Assembly: GCA_019636195.1 (NCBI GenBank) | Contig: JAHBYA010000001.1 | Span: 348,642-412,641 of the forward strand | DNA length: 64,000 nucleotides | DNA from: Planctomycetota bacterium | Lineage (GTDB): Bacteria > Planctomycetota > UBA8742 > UBA2392 | Reading direction: 5' to 3' | Shown: piece after piece, positions 51,981 through 60,933 of the stretch | Position numbering within the stretch: position 1 is the first letter of the stretch | Layout: every line of letters starts with the position of its first letter | Program-made: the position numbers and the translations under genes | The notes under the pieces: generated by a model | Seen by the model: only the letters and a program-made list of their open reading frames with translations | The model's database searches: none | What the model was told of the DNA's origin: nothing

Positions 51981-54299
51981 CTATTCTGCCAGCGTGTCGG
52001 GATCACCCTTGGCCTTGGCGCGCTTTTCGGGCGGCAGATTGTCAGTTTCGCTGTGAAAGTCGTTGGCGTTGATTACGTCCGATTCAACCGGCCGCTTGGC
52101 GCCCTTGCGCGTGGGCGGCGGCGGCGTGAAGAACGCATAGTTGTCATCCAGGATAAACTCTTCTTCGTCGTCGTCCGAGGTTGTCTTCACGGTCGGGTTG
52201 TCGCCGATCGTGGTCAGCTCGTTCTTTTTTTTGTCCTTCTGCTCTTTTTCAAGGCGTGCCATCTCGGCGCGCAACTGGTTGGCCATGCCGCCGGGCAGCG
52301 CCACGGTGTCGCCGCCCGGACCTTCGCCCAGGTCCTGCAACGACTTCTTTTCGATGTTCTCAGCCAGGCGCTTGGGCACGCCGGTTTCTTCTTCATCGAC
52401 GATTTCCGGCGCGCCGCGGCTGAGCTTGGTGTTATCCGGCTTGGGCACGAACATGGTCTTGGCGCCCGGCGCAACCGGCAGGTCGCCGGCCTGGGAAATG
52501 AACTCGGTCTTGGCGGTCTCGGCGCGGTCTTCTTCAAGCGTTTTGTCGGTCTTCTTGTCCAGCGTCTCGGTGCGGCGCTTCATCAGCTTGCGGGTCTTGC
52601 GCGGCTTGAACTCGCGGCTTGAACTTGCGCCCTCACGCACGATCGGCGGCGGCGTTACATGGTCGGGCGTGGGCGCGCCCGACGGCGTCACGTCCGCGAT
52701 CGGTTCATCCGCGACAAACTCCTCGCGTATGGCTGTGGTCGTGCCCAGCATCGAGGTCGTGGGCTCGACGTGCATGTCCTCGGGTACTTCTGCGGATTCT
52801 TCTGCCGGCTCCTCTGCGGGCGAATCGACTGCCGCCGCCCCCACCGCTAAGTCAACGGGCGCTTCCTGCCCCGTCACCTCGGAATTGTCCGGCACGAACT
52901 CGTCAGTTTCGGGCGCGCTTTCAGCGGCATCCTCAGCCGGTGGGTGGATGGCGCCGGTCTCGATGTCGATGTCGTCGCTGCCTTCCAGCGACACGCGGGC
53001 CGACCCGAACACCGCTTCGCCTTCCTCATTTTCTTCTTCCTGCTGGCCGCCCTCACCGTCGCCGAAATCGACTTCATTGAAGTGGCCCGAGACACTGGCG
53101 CCCAGATAGTCGGCAATCTGTTCGTCGGTCAGTTCTTCGTCGTCCGCCCCTTCGGCCTCGGCGGGGCGGTTCGGCGGATGTACGCCGATCTGCGGCGCGG
53201 GTTCAGGCTCGTCGGCGATCGGCGCCGATTTGTCCACCCTGGCGGTAGGGATCTTCGGCGCTTCTTCAGCCGACTCATCCGCCGACTCATCAGCCTCGCG
53301 CGACTGCTGGCGGTCCTGCAACGCGGGCCGCTCTAGGCGAACGGTCGGCATGCCAAGCCTTGGCCGCGGCTCTTCCTCATCGACCGGCATTTCGCCATGG
53401 AACGCCACCGGCTTGCTGAACGCCTCGGTGGCCGGCGGCGGCGCGGAAGGCTGGGCCACGTTGCGCGGCGGCAACGGGCTTACCGGGCGCTGCGCAGCCG
53501 GTGCGGGCTGGCGCGGCGGCAATGGGCTGACCGGGCGTTGCGGCGCGGGCGCAGCAGGCGCGGGCGCAGCAGGCGCGTGAAAGTTTCCTTCTTCGTCGAT
53601 TTCGGCGGTTTCCATCGCCGGCATCGGTTGCGGCGGTGGCTGTGCGCCCCGGCGTGTCGGCGGCGGCACAGTGACGCGCTTGTTGGCGGCCGGGGTAGCC
53701 GCCTGTTGCTTGTCCCATGGCGCTTCAACAATGCCGGTGTCGCGGCGCTTGGAAGTGGATGACGGCGGCGCCTTTCGCGCGGTGCTTGACGACGCCGGGG
53801 CTGCCGGCGCCGCTTCATCGGCGAAGTCGTTAGGGTTGATTTCAGGTGCGGGCTCGGCGGGGCCGCTGGCTGTGTCGGCTGAAACCTTGTCCACGGCCAG
53901 TACGGTGACGTCGGCTTCAAAGTGGCGTTCACGGTGGTTGGTACGGATCAGCCCGCGCGGGCCGCTGCGACATGGCGGGTCAAGCGCGTTGACCGGAGGC
54001 TCGGCGTCGTAGTAGGTGATGCGCGCGTCGCCGATGCGCAACTTGGTGCCATCCAGCAGTTGCGCAATCACGCTTTTGCGCATGCGCTGGTTGTTGAAAA
54101 CCGTGCCGCCGCTGCTGCCAAGGTCGCGCACGAATGCGACGCCACGGCTGTCGATAAACAACTGGGTGTGAAGGCGCGAGACTTTCATGTCGCGCAATTG
54201 CACGTCCGCCTTCGGTAAACGCCCGAACACGAAGTCAATCCGCCCGACGAATCGAAGCAAAAGAGTGTCAGGGCCCAGTTTGATCTCGAGGTATGGCAT
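51981..54299 (-). CDS. FHA-domain protein with long acidic low-complexity region
   Basis: The N-terminal ~105 residues are an FHA phosphothreonine-binding domain: VFGRLPKADVQL, SRLHTQLFI, DLGSSGGTVFNNQRM and LRIGD. The other ~660 residues are disordered-looking, rich in Ala, Pro, Glu and Asp. A short duplicated Pro-rich motif (QRPVSPLPPR, near residues 253 and 270) and threonine-rich acidic patches could be kinase sites. No catalytic domain is seen. FHA proteins act as adaptors in Ser/Thr kinase signalling; no kinase gene is adjacent. The domain order argues for a scaffold. Confidence 0.85.
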   Translation of the reverse strand: MPYLEIKLGPDTLLLRFVGRIDFVFGRLPKADVQLRDMKVSRLHTQLFIDSRGVAFVRDLGSSGGTVFNNQRMRKSVIAQLLDGTKLRIGDARITYYDAEPPVNALDPPCRSGPRGLIRTNHRERHFEADVTVLAVDKVSADTASGPAEPAPEINPNDFADEAAPAAPASSSTARKAPPSSTSKRRDTGIVEAPWDKQQAATPAANKRVTVPPPTRRGAQPPPQPMPAMETAEIDEEGNFHAPAAPAPAAPAPQRPVSPLPPRQPAPAAQRPVSPLPPRNVAQPSAPPPATEAFSKPVAFHGEMPVDEEEPRPRLGMPTVRLERPALQDRQQSREADESADESAEEAPKIPTARVDKSAPIADEPEPAPQIGVHPPNRPAEAEGADDEELTDEQIADYLGASVSGHFNEVDFGDGEGGQQEEENEEGEAVFGSARVSLEGSDDIDIETGAIHPPAEDAAESAPETDEFVPDNSEVTGQEAPVDLAVGAAAVDSPAEEPAEESAEVPEDMHVEPTTSMLGTTTAIREEFVADEPIADVTPSGAPTPDHVTPPPIVREGASSSREFKPRKTRKLMKRRTETLDKKTDKTLEEDRAETAKTEFISQAGDLPVAPGAKTMFVPKPDNTKLSRGAPEIVDEEETGVPKRLAENIEKKSLQDLGEGPGGDTVALPGGMANQLRAEMARLEKEQKDKKKNELTTIGDNPTVKTTSDDDEEEFILDDNYAFFTPPPPTRKGAKRPVESDVINANDFHSETDNLPPEKRAKAKGDPDTLAE

Positions 54300-54378
54300 A
54301 CACTTGGGGCAACACCCCGCGTCCGTGCAATGGCTGCAAGCCTATCGTTTAACCGCTTTGCAGCCAATTACAAGGCGG

Positions 54379-56019
54379 CTAACTCGCGGCCAGCGTGAAG
54401 CTGCTTGACGCTGATTGCGCCTGCGAAGCCGGCACATGCTGCACACGCACAATGTACGTGCCAGCCGCGAGATTCAGGTTCAGGTTCTTGCTGGCGGCTG
54501 TGCCGTCACTGATGCCCAGCACATTGCGATCCAGGTCATGCACCGACAGCACCAGCTTGTGCGCGCTTGCGTTGTAGCCCGCCGTGGTGTTGGTCAGCAC
54601 AAGCTGCACAGCCTGCGCCGATGTCAGTTCAATGCGATACACCGCGTTGGCTTGCGGGCCGAGCACCGGGTTGGGCAAAGTGCCGCTGTACGCGTCCAGG
54701 CTGCCGGTTGCGTTCGCGCCGCCTACGGCCAACACTTCCGGAAAGCTGTCGCCGCCCGCCGGCGGAAACGCCGCACCCTGCGACTGCATCAGCGTGTCGG
54801 CGTCGGCGATGCTCAAGTGCCCGTCGTCGATCAGTTGCTGCAACAGGCTTGCCAGCCACGCGACTTCGTAGGGGGCTGCGCGGGTTTTCAGGGCGGCAAA
54901 CGACGCAAAAAAGTCCGCGGCATCGATTGCCACGGGGTCGCTGTCGGTGTCGCCGGGCCAGCCGGCGCCGCCATCCAGCAGGTCCCAGACCACGCGGCTT
55001 ACACGAAACTCGCTGCCGTAGCCCAGGCCGGTGCCGGGCAGCAGGCCGCTTTCAAGGTCAAACTCAAAACGCACGCTGGTTGCGCCGCCGGAAAAGCCCG
55101 TGGTGTCGCGGTACGTGGCAGTGCCCAGCAGCGCGCAGCCGATTGCCGTGACCACGCCTTCGCTGTACGCCGCCGAGTAGATCAATTCTTCGCCCGCGTG
55201 GGGCCCCCCGAAGTTGTTGTCGCGGCTTTGGGTCAGTTGCAGAAAGCTGGCCCACTCGTGGGCAATCACGGTTTCATCAAACTCGTCGTGGTCGGTGTTC
55301 AGCGGGTCGGCTTTGCTGCCGCCCGCCAGCGTGATTGTGGGGTTGCCGTTGAAGCCGCTTGCGTAAGTCTCGCTGGTCAGGTTGCCGCCGTTTGACCACA
55401 GCACATCCAGCGGCCCCAGGTTCGCGAAGCTGCCAGCCACGGCGTCACGCAGGCGCGTGATCGTGTCCAGAATCGCAAACGCCCCAGCGCGGTTGTGCGG
55501 CTGGGCGGTGTCGGCGTGCAGGTTGGCGGTCTGGCTGCCTGCTGCGCGGTTGAGTATCGGCCCGACGGCCGCGTGGGCAATCGGCGGCGACGTCCGGTTG
55601 TGAAACACGGTGTCCACGTTGCCGCCGATGCCGCTGGTTGCACGGGCGCGCATGTAAAAGTCGTGCGTGAGGTTCAGGTTCAGCGTGTAGTTGCCGGATG
55701 CATCTGTGGTTGTGCTACCGACGACCGCAAAAATGTCGTTGTGCCGCACAGCCTCAATCAGCACGTTGGCGGCTGGATTGGACAACGGCGTGCCGCCCAG
55801 CCCGCTTGCGGTGACGGGCAAGCGATCGAACGTCACTTGCCCGCTTACCGTAAGCATGACAGGCGCGCCGCCGTCGGCGTCGGCTGTGCCGCCGAAGGGG
55901 CCGATGACATGGATCGGGTCAAGCGGCTTGGGCTTGGGCTTTGGCTTGCCATTGTCGGGTTGCGGGCAGCCGGCCAGCAACAAGGGCAACAACAGCAGAA
56001 TAAGCCCGATTCGGTTCAT
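54379..56019 (-). CDS. Lipoprotein with degenerate metallopeptidase-like centre
   Basis: The ATG at 56019 gives a lipoprotein signal (lipobox LAGC, Cys 18) followed by a KPKPKP tether; an upstream in-frame extension is unlikely. The ~546-residue product has a CarboxypepD_reg-like beta domain (SGNYTLNLNLTHDFYMRARA), a central domain and a C-terminal beta domain typical of pre-peptidase C-terminal modules (NLNLAAGTYIVRVQHV). The central domain reads FDETVIAHEWASF, then EELIYSAAYSEGVVTAIG, the frame of an HExxH peptidase with a distal Glu. The second His is Ser, so zinc binding is doubtful. Confidence 0.75.
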   Translation of the reverse strand: MNRIGLILLLLPLLLAGCPQPDNGKPKPKPKPLDPIHVIGPFGGTADADGGAPVMLTVSGQVTFDRLPVTASGLGGTPLSNPAANVLIEAVRHNDIFAVVGSTTTDASGNYTLNLNLTHDFYMRARATSGIGGNVDTVFHNRTSPPIAHAAVGPILNRAAGSQTANLHADTAQPHNRAGAFAILDTITRLRDAVAGSFANLGPLDVLWSNGGNLTSETYASGFNGNPTITLAGGSKADPLNTDHDEFDETVIAHEWASFLQLTQSRDNNFGGPHAGEELIYSAAYSEGVVTAIGCALLGTATYRDTTGFSGGATSVRFEFDLESGLLPGTGLGYGSEFRVSRVVWDLLDGGAGWPGDTDSDPVAIDAADFFASFAALKTRAAPYEVAWLASLLQQLIDDGHLSIADADTLMQSQGAAFPPAGGDSFPEVLAVGGANATGSLDAYSGTLPNPVLGPQANAVYRIELTSAQAVQLVLTNTTAGYNASAHKLVLSVHDLDRNVLGISDGTAASKNLNLNLAAGTYIVRVQHVPASQAQSASSSFTLAAS

Positions 56020-56097
56020 GGCACAGACAGTTGGGCAGGGGAGCCACAAGGATAACAGGCCGAACAAGGAATGCAGCAGGGCTTTGAACCGCAAACT

Positions 56098-56114
56098 CAC
56101 GCAGAGGCGCAAAG
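56098..56114 (+). repeat. Single arm of the CACGC-AGGCGC-AAG repeat family
   Basis: CACGCAGAGGCGCAAAG differs by one base from an arm of the palindrome at 40558-40619. It lies between divergent genes. Confidence 0.6.
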
Positions 56115-56177
56115 CACAGAAAGCCGCCGGGCCTGAGTTCAGGCGTTGCGCATCGCTTGACTTGATTGCGGGCGCGT

Positions 56178-57518
56178 ATGCCCTACAACGCTGGCATGCG
56201 GCGTTGGCTGTTCAACCTTGGTTACCTGTGGCTTGCCGGTTTCATCTGGCCGTGGTTTGTTTTTAAATATCTCACGACGGGCAAGTATCGCGCGGGCATT
56301 GCCCAGCGCCTTGGCGGGTTGCCGCCGCGCGCAGGCAAGCGCAGCATCTGGGTGCACGCAGTCAGCGTGGGCGAGCTGCTGCAGATCAAGCCGCTGTTGA
56401 AGGCCTTGCGCGAGCGGCACGCCGAGCTCGACGTCGTCGTCACGTACACGACAAAAACCGCCGCCGAAATCGCAGCGCGCGAGTTGCCCGACTACTACCA
56501 CTGCTATTCGCCGCTGGACCTGTCATGGGTTGTCGCGAAGTTCTTTCGCGTGCTGAACCCGGCCCTGCTTGTGCTGATCGAGCTTGAACTCTGGCCCAAC
56601 TGGCTGATGCACGCGTGCCGCAAAGGCGTGCCGGTGCTGCTGGCCAACGGGCGCATCAGCGAAAAGAGTTTTCGCAACTACCGCCGCTTCGCATGGCTGT
56701 TACAGCCAGCCTACAACGCCATCAACGTATGGGCCATGCAGGACGAAGCCTACGCCCAGCGTGCACAGGCATTGGCAGGAACAGGGTCCCGGAGCGCAAG
56801 CGACGGGAATGCAGGCCGGCCAACGCCGAACACCGAACACCGAACACCGAACGTGCAGGTCGTCGCCAACCTGAAGTACGATGCCCTGCGCGCCGAGCCC
56901 GACGCCGAAAAGGTTGTGGCATTCAAGGCCATGTTCAGCATTGCCGACGGGCAGCGCGTGCTGGTCTGCGGCAGCACCCACCCCGGCGAGCACGAGATCA
57001 TCGTGGAAATGCTGCCGCGCCTTGGCTGTCGCGCGATCATCGTGCCGCGCCACCCCGAGCGCTACGCAAGCGTCCGCGAAATGCTGACCAGGGCCGGCAT
57101 ACCCTGGCGCAACCGCAGCGAATTGTCGGCCGATTCGCCTGCCGGCGCCAACGACGTGATCCTGCTCGATACAGTCGGTGAGCTTGCCGCTGTCTATGGC
57201 GTGGCGGACGTGGTGTTCATCGGCGGGTCGCTGATCCCGCATGGCGGCCAGAACATGGCTGAGCCGATTGCGCTGGGCAAAGCAACGCTGTACGGCCCGC
57301 ACACGCACAATTTCAAAGCCACCGTGCGCGAGTTGCGCGAGTGCAGCGGCGCCATTGAAGTGCAAAACGCCGCCGAACTTGAGCGCGAACTGAAACGTTT
57401 ACTACAGGATGATGCCGCCCGTACCAAACTGGGCCAGGCCGGCCGCGAAAAGCTGCTGGCTGGCCGCGGCGCCTTGGAGCGCCACTTGAAGCTGATCGCC
57501 GAGCTGCTGCGTGAGTGA
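56178..57518 (+). CDS. waaA: 3-deoxy-D-manno-octulosonic acid (Kdo) transferase
   Basis: WaaA adds Kdo from CMP-Kdo to lipid A precursors at the inner face of the cytoplasmic membrane. The N-terminal anchor (YLWLAGFIWPWFVFKYL), IWVHAVSVGELLQIKPL, VVTYTTKTAAE, LIELELWPNW and the GT-B C-terminal domain (VCGSTHPGEHEI, IIVPRHPER, DVVFIGGSLIPHGGQNMAEP) are diagnostic. Starts at 56178 and 56196 are both possible. Between the domains, at residues about 200-225, the protein carries an extra Gly/Arg/Thr/Pro-rich stretch. It is encoded by a dispersed repeat copy plus a 7-bp tandem repeat. The next gene overlaps its stop. Confidence 0.95.
   Translation: MPYNAGMRRWLFNLGYLWLAGFIWPWFVFKYLTTGKYRAGIAQRLGGLPPRAGKRSIWVHAVSVGELLQIKPLLKALRERHAELDVVVTYTTKTAAEIAARELPDYYHCYSPLDLSWVVAKFFRVLNPALLVLIELELWPNWLMHACRKGVPVLLANGRISEKSFRNYRRFAWLLQPAYNAINVWAMQDEAYAQRAQALAGTGSRSASDGNAGRPTPNTEHRTPNVQVVANLKYDALRAEPDAEKVVAFKAMFSIADGQRVLVCGSTHPGEHEIIVEMLPRLGCRAIIVPRHPERYASVREMLTRAGIPWRNRSELSADSPAGANDVILLDTVGELAAVYGVADVVFIGGSLIPHGGQNMAEPIALGKATLYGPHTHNFKATVRELRECSGAIEVQNAAELERELKRLLQDDAARTKLGQAGREKLLAGRGALERHLKLIAELLRE
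56780..56807 (+). repeat. Dispersed GAGCGCAAGCGACGGG repeat inside waaA
   Basis: The 28 bases match 60934-60961 at 26 positions and resemble 57862-57888. They are read in frame as TGSRSASDG within waaA. Confidence 0.8.
56825..56852 (+). repeat. 7-bp tandem repeat (CGAACAC) within waaA
   Basis: Three full CGAACAC units and a partial fourth are read as TPNTEHRTPN. Since the unit is 7 bp, loss or gain of one copy would shift the waaA frame. Confidence 0.75.
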
Positions 57519-57891
57519 ACTGACACTGCAACGCTGGGAAGAACTCAAGGCCAAGCTGGACACCGAGCTTGCCGCCGCCGACTTTGAACTGCACGCGGCG
57601 CGCAAGCGTTTCAACGGCGCGCTTGTGATCTGCGCCGTGATTTTTGCCGTGTTCATGGCGGCTGTGGTAGTCGGCGTGATCATGCTGCCCGAACACCGGC
57701 ACTTTGTGGCGGCGCCGTTGGGCATGGTGGTCGCATGCCTCGGTTTCGCGCTGGTGCGCGCCAACCGCGGCGTCAAAGTCGCCGACGCCGAAAAGCAGCG
57801 CATCGACCACGACATCCGCGCCTGGAAAAAGCGCAAGCCGGGCGGTGTGCACGCCAGAAAGCAGGAGCCCGGGGCGCAAACGACGGGGTAG
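57511..57891 (+). CDS. Small two-segment membrane protein downstream of waaA
   Basis: The GTG at 57511 overlaps the waaA stop (GTGAGTGA), so the genes are translationally coupled. The 126-residue product has a helical N-terminus (LQRWEELKAKLDTELAAADF), two adjacent membrane segments (LVICAVIFAVFMAAVVVGVI and VAAPLGMVVACLGFALV) and a basic cytoplasmic tail. The last ~9 residues are encoded by a copy of the GAGCGCAAGCGACGGG-type repeat, so the natural end of the protein may have been altered. No known family. Confidence 0.65.
   Translation: MSELTLQRWEELKAKLDTELAAADFELHAARKRFNGALVICAVIFAVFMAAVVVGVIMLPEHRHFVAAPLGMVVACLGFALVRANRGVKVADAEKQRIDHDIRAWKKRKPGGVHARKQEPGAQTTG
57862..57888 (+). repeat. 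Dispersed GAGCGCAAGCGACGGG-type repeat at a gene end
   Basis: CAGGAGCCCGGGGCGCAAACGACGGGG differs by two bases from the copy at 60936 onward (quoted as consensus, 27 positions). It overlaps the 3' end of the small membrane-protein gene and supplies its stop region. Confidence 0.7.
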
Positions 57892-57904
57892 CTCGAGGGG
57901 CAAC

Positions 57905-59503
57905 TCAAATCGTTGCGCGACCGTCCTTCACCTGCGTGTGCTTCTGTGCCAGCGCGGGGTCGGGGTCGGGATAGTCGGTGCGGTAGTGCACGCCGCGCGA
58001 CTCTTTGCGCAGCAGCGCGCTTTCCGCCATTGCCGTCGCGACCTCCAGCATGTCTTCCAGCTGCCACTCGCTGGGGAAACGCCGCTCCTGCTCGCGGATC
58101 ATGCGTTGCCAGCCTCTCAGCTGGCGCAGCAACTCAAGCATGCCGCGCTCTTCGCGCTCAACGCCCATCCAGCGCCACATGGCGCCCTTGACCGAGTTGA
58201 TCAGGTCCCACACGTCTATCCGCCGCGTGTCGCGCATCGGCCGCTCACTGACAATCTGCGGGTGGCTGCCCGCGCCCCCGCGGCGGCTGGCCGCCAGCTT
58301 GCCCGCGCGTTCGCCGCACACCAGCCCCTCAAGCAGGCTGTTGCTGGCGAGGCGGTTTGCGCCGTGCAGGCCGGTGCTGGTGACCTCGCCGACCGCCAGC
58401 AGGCCGTTGATGCTGGTCTGGCCATCGAGATCCGCGTGCACGCCGCCGATCATGTAGTGCGGGCCGGGGCGCACCGGGACCCATGACCTTGACGTGTCAA
58501 TACCGGCGTCGTCGCACGCCTGCATGAAGGTCGGAAACTTGACGCGCAACTCGGCCTGGTCCAGGTGCGTCACGTCAAGAAAGGCCGCCGCGTCGCCCGT
58601 GCGCCGCAGCTCGCGGCCGATCTCCCGGCTTACCACGTCGCGCGGCGCAAGCTCGGCCAGTTCATGCTTGCCGACCATGAAGCGCTCGCCCATTGAGTTG
58701 CGCAAGAACGCGCCGTGGCCGCGCAGCGCCTCGGTGATCAGTTTGCGCTCAAGCCCCGCGACGTACAGCAGCGTCGGGTGAAACTGCACCATTTCCATGT
58801 CGCGCAAGACGGCGCCGGCGCGCAATGCCATCGCGTGGCCATCGGCAGTGGCAACCGCGGGGTTGCTGCTCTCGCGGTACAGTTGCCCCGCGCCGCCGCT
58901 GGCCAGCACTGTGGTGGTGGCCCACACCACGTGCGGCTCGTTGTGGCGCATCATGATCGCGCCGACGCACGCGCCTTCGTGCGTCAGCAGGTCCAGGACA
59001 AACGTGTTTTTGTACGCGCGCAGGCCCGGCGTTTCGCGGCACGCCGACAGCAACGCGCGCGTGACCTCCGCGCCTGTGGCATCGCCGCCCGCGTGCAGGA
59101 TGCGCCGCCCCGAGTGCCCGCCCTCGCGCCCGAGGTCGATTTCACCGACCTCGTTGCTGTCGAACTTCGCGCCGCAGGATTTCAAAAAGTCCACGGCATG
59201 CGGCGCGGCCTCAACAATCGCGCGCACGACCGCCTCGTCGCACAAGCCGTCGCCCGCCGTCAACGTGTCTTTCACATGGGCGTCAAAGGTGTCGTCGCCG
59301 GCCACCACCGCGGCGATGCCGCCCTTGGCGGCGCTGGTGTTGCTGTCTTCCAGCGCGGCCTTGTTGACCATCAGCGTCGCACAGCCCCCGCGCGCGGCGT
59401 GCAAGGCCGCCGTCAAGCCCGCCACGCCGGTGCCGATCACCAGCACATCCACCGTTTCCTGGGACAGGCGCTTGGTATCAAAGGAAGTGAGGTAGCGATC
59501 CAT
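57905..59503 (-). CDS. nadB: L-aspartate oxidase
   Basis: NadB oxidises L-aspartate to iminoaspartate, the first step of NAD synthesis. The ~532-residue product starts at the ATG at 59503 (MDRYLTSFD). It carries the FAD Rossmann motif VIGTGVAGLTAALHAARGG, NTSAAKGGIA, GREGGHSGRRILHAGGDATG, FHPTLL, the SREIGRELRR block and HGANRLASNSLLEGLVCGERA, plus the helical C-terminal domain of the succinate dehydrogenase/aspartate oxidase flavoprotein family. nadA and nadC are not adjacent. It lies downstream of serS, separated by 59 bp with a small inverted repeat. Confidence 0.95.
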   Translation of the reverse strand: MDRYLTSFDTKRLSQETVDVLVIGTGVAGLTAALHAARGGCATLMVNKAALEDSNTSAAKGGIAAVVAGDDTFDAHVKDTLTAGDGLCDEAVVRAIVEAAPHAVDFLKSCGAKFDSNEVGEIDLGREGGHSGRRILHAGGDATGAEVTRALLSACRETPGLRAYKNTFVLDLLTHEGACVGAIMMRHNEPHVVWATTTVLASGGAGQLYRESSNPAVATADGHAMALRAGAVLRDMEMVQFHPTLLYVAGLERKLITEALRGHGAFLRNSMGERFMVGKHELAELAPRDVVSREIGRELRRTGDAAAFLDVTHLDQAELRVKFPTFMQACDDAGIDTSRSWVPVRPGPHYMIGGVHADLDGQTSINGLLAVGEVTSTGLHGANRLASNSLLEGLVCGERAGKLAASRRGGAGSHPQIVSERPMRDTRRIDVWDLINSVKGAMWRWMGVEREERGMLELLRQLRGWQRMIREQERRFPSEWQLEDMLEVATAMAESALLRKESRGVHYRTDYPDPDPALAQKHTQVKDGRATI

Positions 59504-59509
59504 GACAGT

Positions 59510-59553
59510 TCCGGGTTCCGAGTCACCTGTCTTCTGACACGGGACTCGGCACC
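59510..59553. repeat. Small inverted repeat between serS and nadB
   Basis: GGTTCCGAGTC and the inverted GACTCGGCACC form imperfect arms around a short spacer. It resembles other intergenic palindromes in the window and covers the nadB leader. Confidence 0.5.
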
Positions 59554-59562
59554 TGAGACTCC

Positions 59563-60888
59563 CTACAGCCACTCATTGCCATAGTATGGCTTCAGCGCGT
59601 CGGGGATGCGCACTTTGCCGTCCGCATTCTGGTTGTTTTCGATGATCGCGATCATGGTGCGCGGGCACGCCAGCCCGCTGCCATTGAGCGTATGCGCCAA
59701 CCGTGTGCCGCTATCCTTGCCCTTTACGCGGATCTTTGCGCGGCGCGCTTGAAAGTCCGAAAAGTGGCTGCAACTGCTGGCTTCAAGCCATTTGCCCACG
59801 CCCGCCGCCCATACCTCAAGGTCGTAGCAGCGCGCGGCGCCAAAGCCGATGTCGGCTGTGCAGAGTTCCAGCCGCCGGTACGGCAACTCAAGTCTTTCAA
59901 GCACAGTTTCGGCGCAACGCGTAAGCGCCTCATGCTCGGCCTCGGCCTGCTCGGGCGTGGTGACGACCATCAGTTCAACCTTGCTGAACTGGTGGACGCG
60001 CAAGATGCCGCGCGTGTCTTTACCCGCTGCGCCCGCCTCACGCCTGAAGCACGGGGTAAACGCGCAGTAACGTATGGGCGTGCTTTCGTCGGGCAGGATT
60101 TCGCCCGCGTGCACGCTGGTCAGCGGGACTTCCGCCGTCGGAATCATGAACAGGTCGTCGCGCGCATCGGTGCGGTACATTTCGTCGATGAACTTGGGCA
60201 ACTGGCCGCTGTTGCGCAACGTTTCTTCGCGCACCATGAAGGGCGTCCAGCACTCGGTGTAGCCGTGTTCGCGCGTGTGCAGGTCAAGAAAGAAGTTGAT
60301 CAGCGCGCGCTCAAGCCGCGCCAGTTTGCCGCGAAAGAACGGAAAGCCGCTGCCGCTGATCCGCCCGCCGACTTCCATGTCAAAGCCCTGCCCAGCCAGC
60401 AAGTCCCAGTGGGCCTTGGGCGTGAAGGTAAACTGCGGCTTTGTCCCCCACTCCTTGCGCGTGATGTTGTCGGCTTCGCTGGCGCCGACGGGCGTCTTGC
60501 TGCTCGGCAAGTTGGGCACGTACAGCAGGCTGCCCTCGATCTGCTGCATCAGCTCGTCGGCCTGCCTTTGCGTTGCCGCCTGCTTGTCGCCGAGCGCGGC
60601 GAGCGCGACCTTGGCGGCATCGGGGGTTGCGGGCGTTTCGCCCAGCGCGTCGATCAAGTCTTTCGGGGCAGGGGCTTGCGGGTTCTTCTTGCTGGCGCCC
60701 ATCCATGGGCCGAAGGCCTTGCTGGCCTTATTCAGCGCGGCTTGCAGGTTGTCGGCGGCGAACTTGATTTCTCGCCACTTGGCGTCCAGTACCAGCGCTT
60801 CGTCAATCACGCCGCCGTCAACGCCGCGCGTGGCTAGTCGCCGCTTGGCCTCGTCGGGGTTGTCGCGGATGTACTTGATGTCCAGCAT
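59563..60888 (-). CDS. serS: Seryl-tRNA synthetase
   Basis: The 441-residue enzyme starts with MLDIKYIRDNPDE and a helical-hairpin tRNA-binding arm. Class II catalytic motifs follow: PFMVREETLRNSGQLPKF (in part), TPCFRREAGAAGKDTRGILRVHQF (in part), motif 2, and LNGSGLACPRTMIAIIENNQ (motif 3). The Ser-specific TAEVPLT block is present. The start is the ATG at 60888. It precedes nadB on the same strand. Confidence 0.97.
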   Translation of the reverse strand: MLDIKYIRDNPDEAKRRLATRGVDGGVIDEALVLDAKWREIKFAADNLQAALNKASKAFGPWMGASKKNPQAPAPKDLIDALGETPATPDAAKVALAALGDKQAATQRQADELMQQIEGSLLYVPNLPSSKTPVGASEADNITRKEWGTKPQFTFTPKAHWDLLAGQGFDMEVGGRISGSGFPFFRGKLARLERALINFFLDLHTREHGYTECWTPFMVREETLRNSGQLPKFIDEMYRTDARDDLFMIPTAEVPLTSVHAGEILPDESTPIRYCAFTPCFRREAGAAGKDTRGILRVHQFSKVELMVVTTPEQAEAEHEALTRCAETVLERLELPYRRLELCTADIGFGAARCYDLEVWAAGVGKWLEASSCSHFSDFQARRAKIRVKGKDSGTRLAHTLNGSGLACPRTMIAIIENNQNADGKVRIPDALKPYYGNEWL

Positions 60889-60933
60889 CAGGGCCTCAGT
60901 TTCAAACGAGCCTGTGTTGCGCCGGTATATGGC

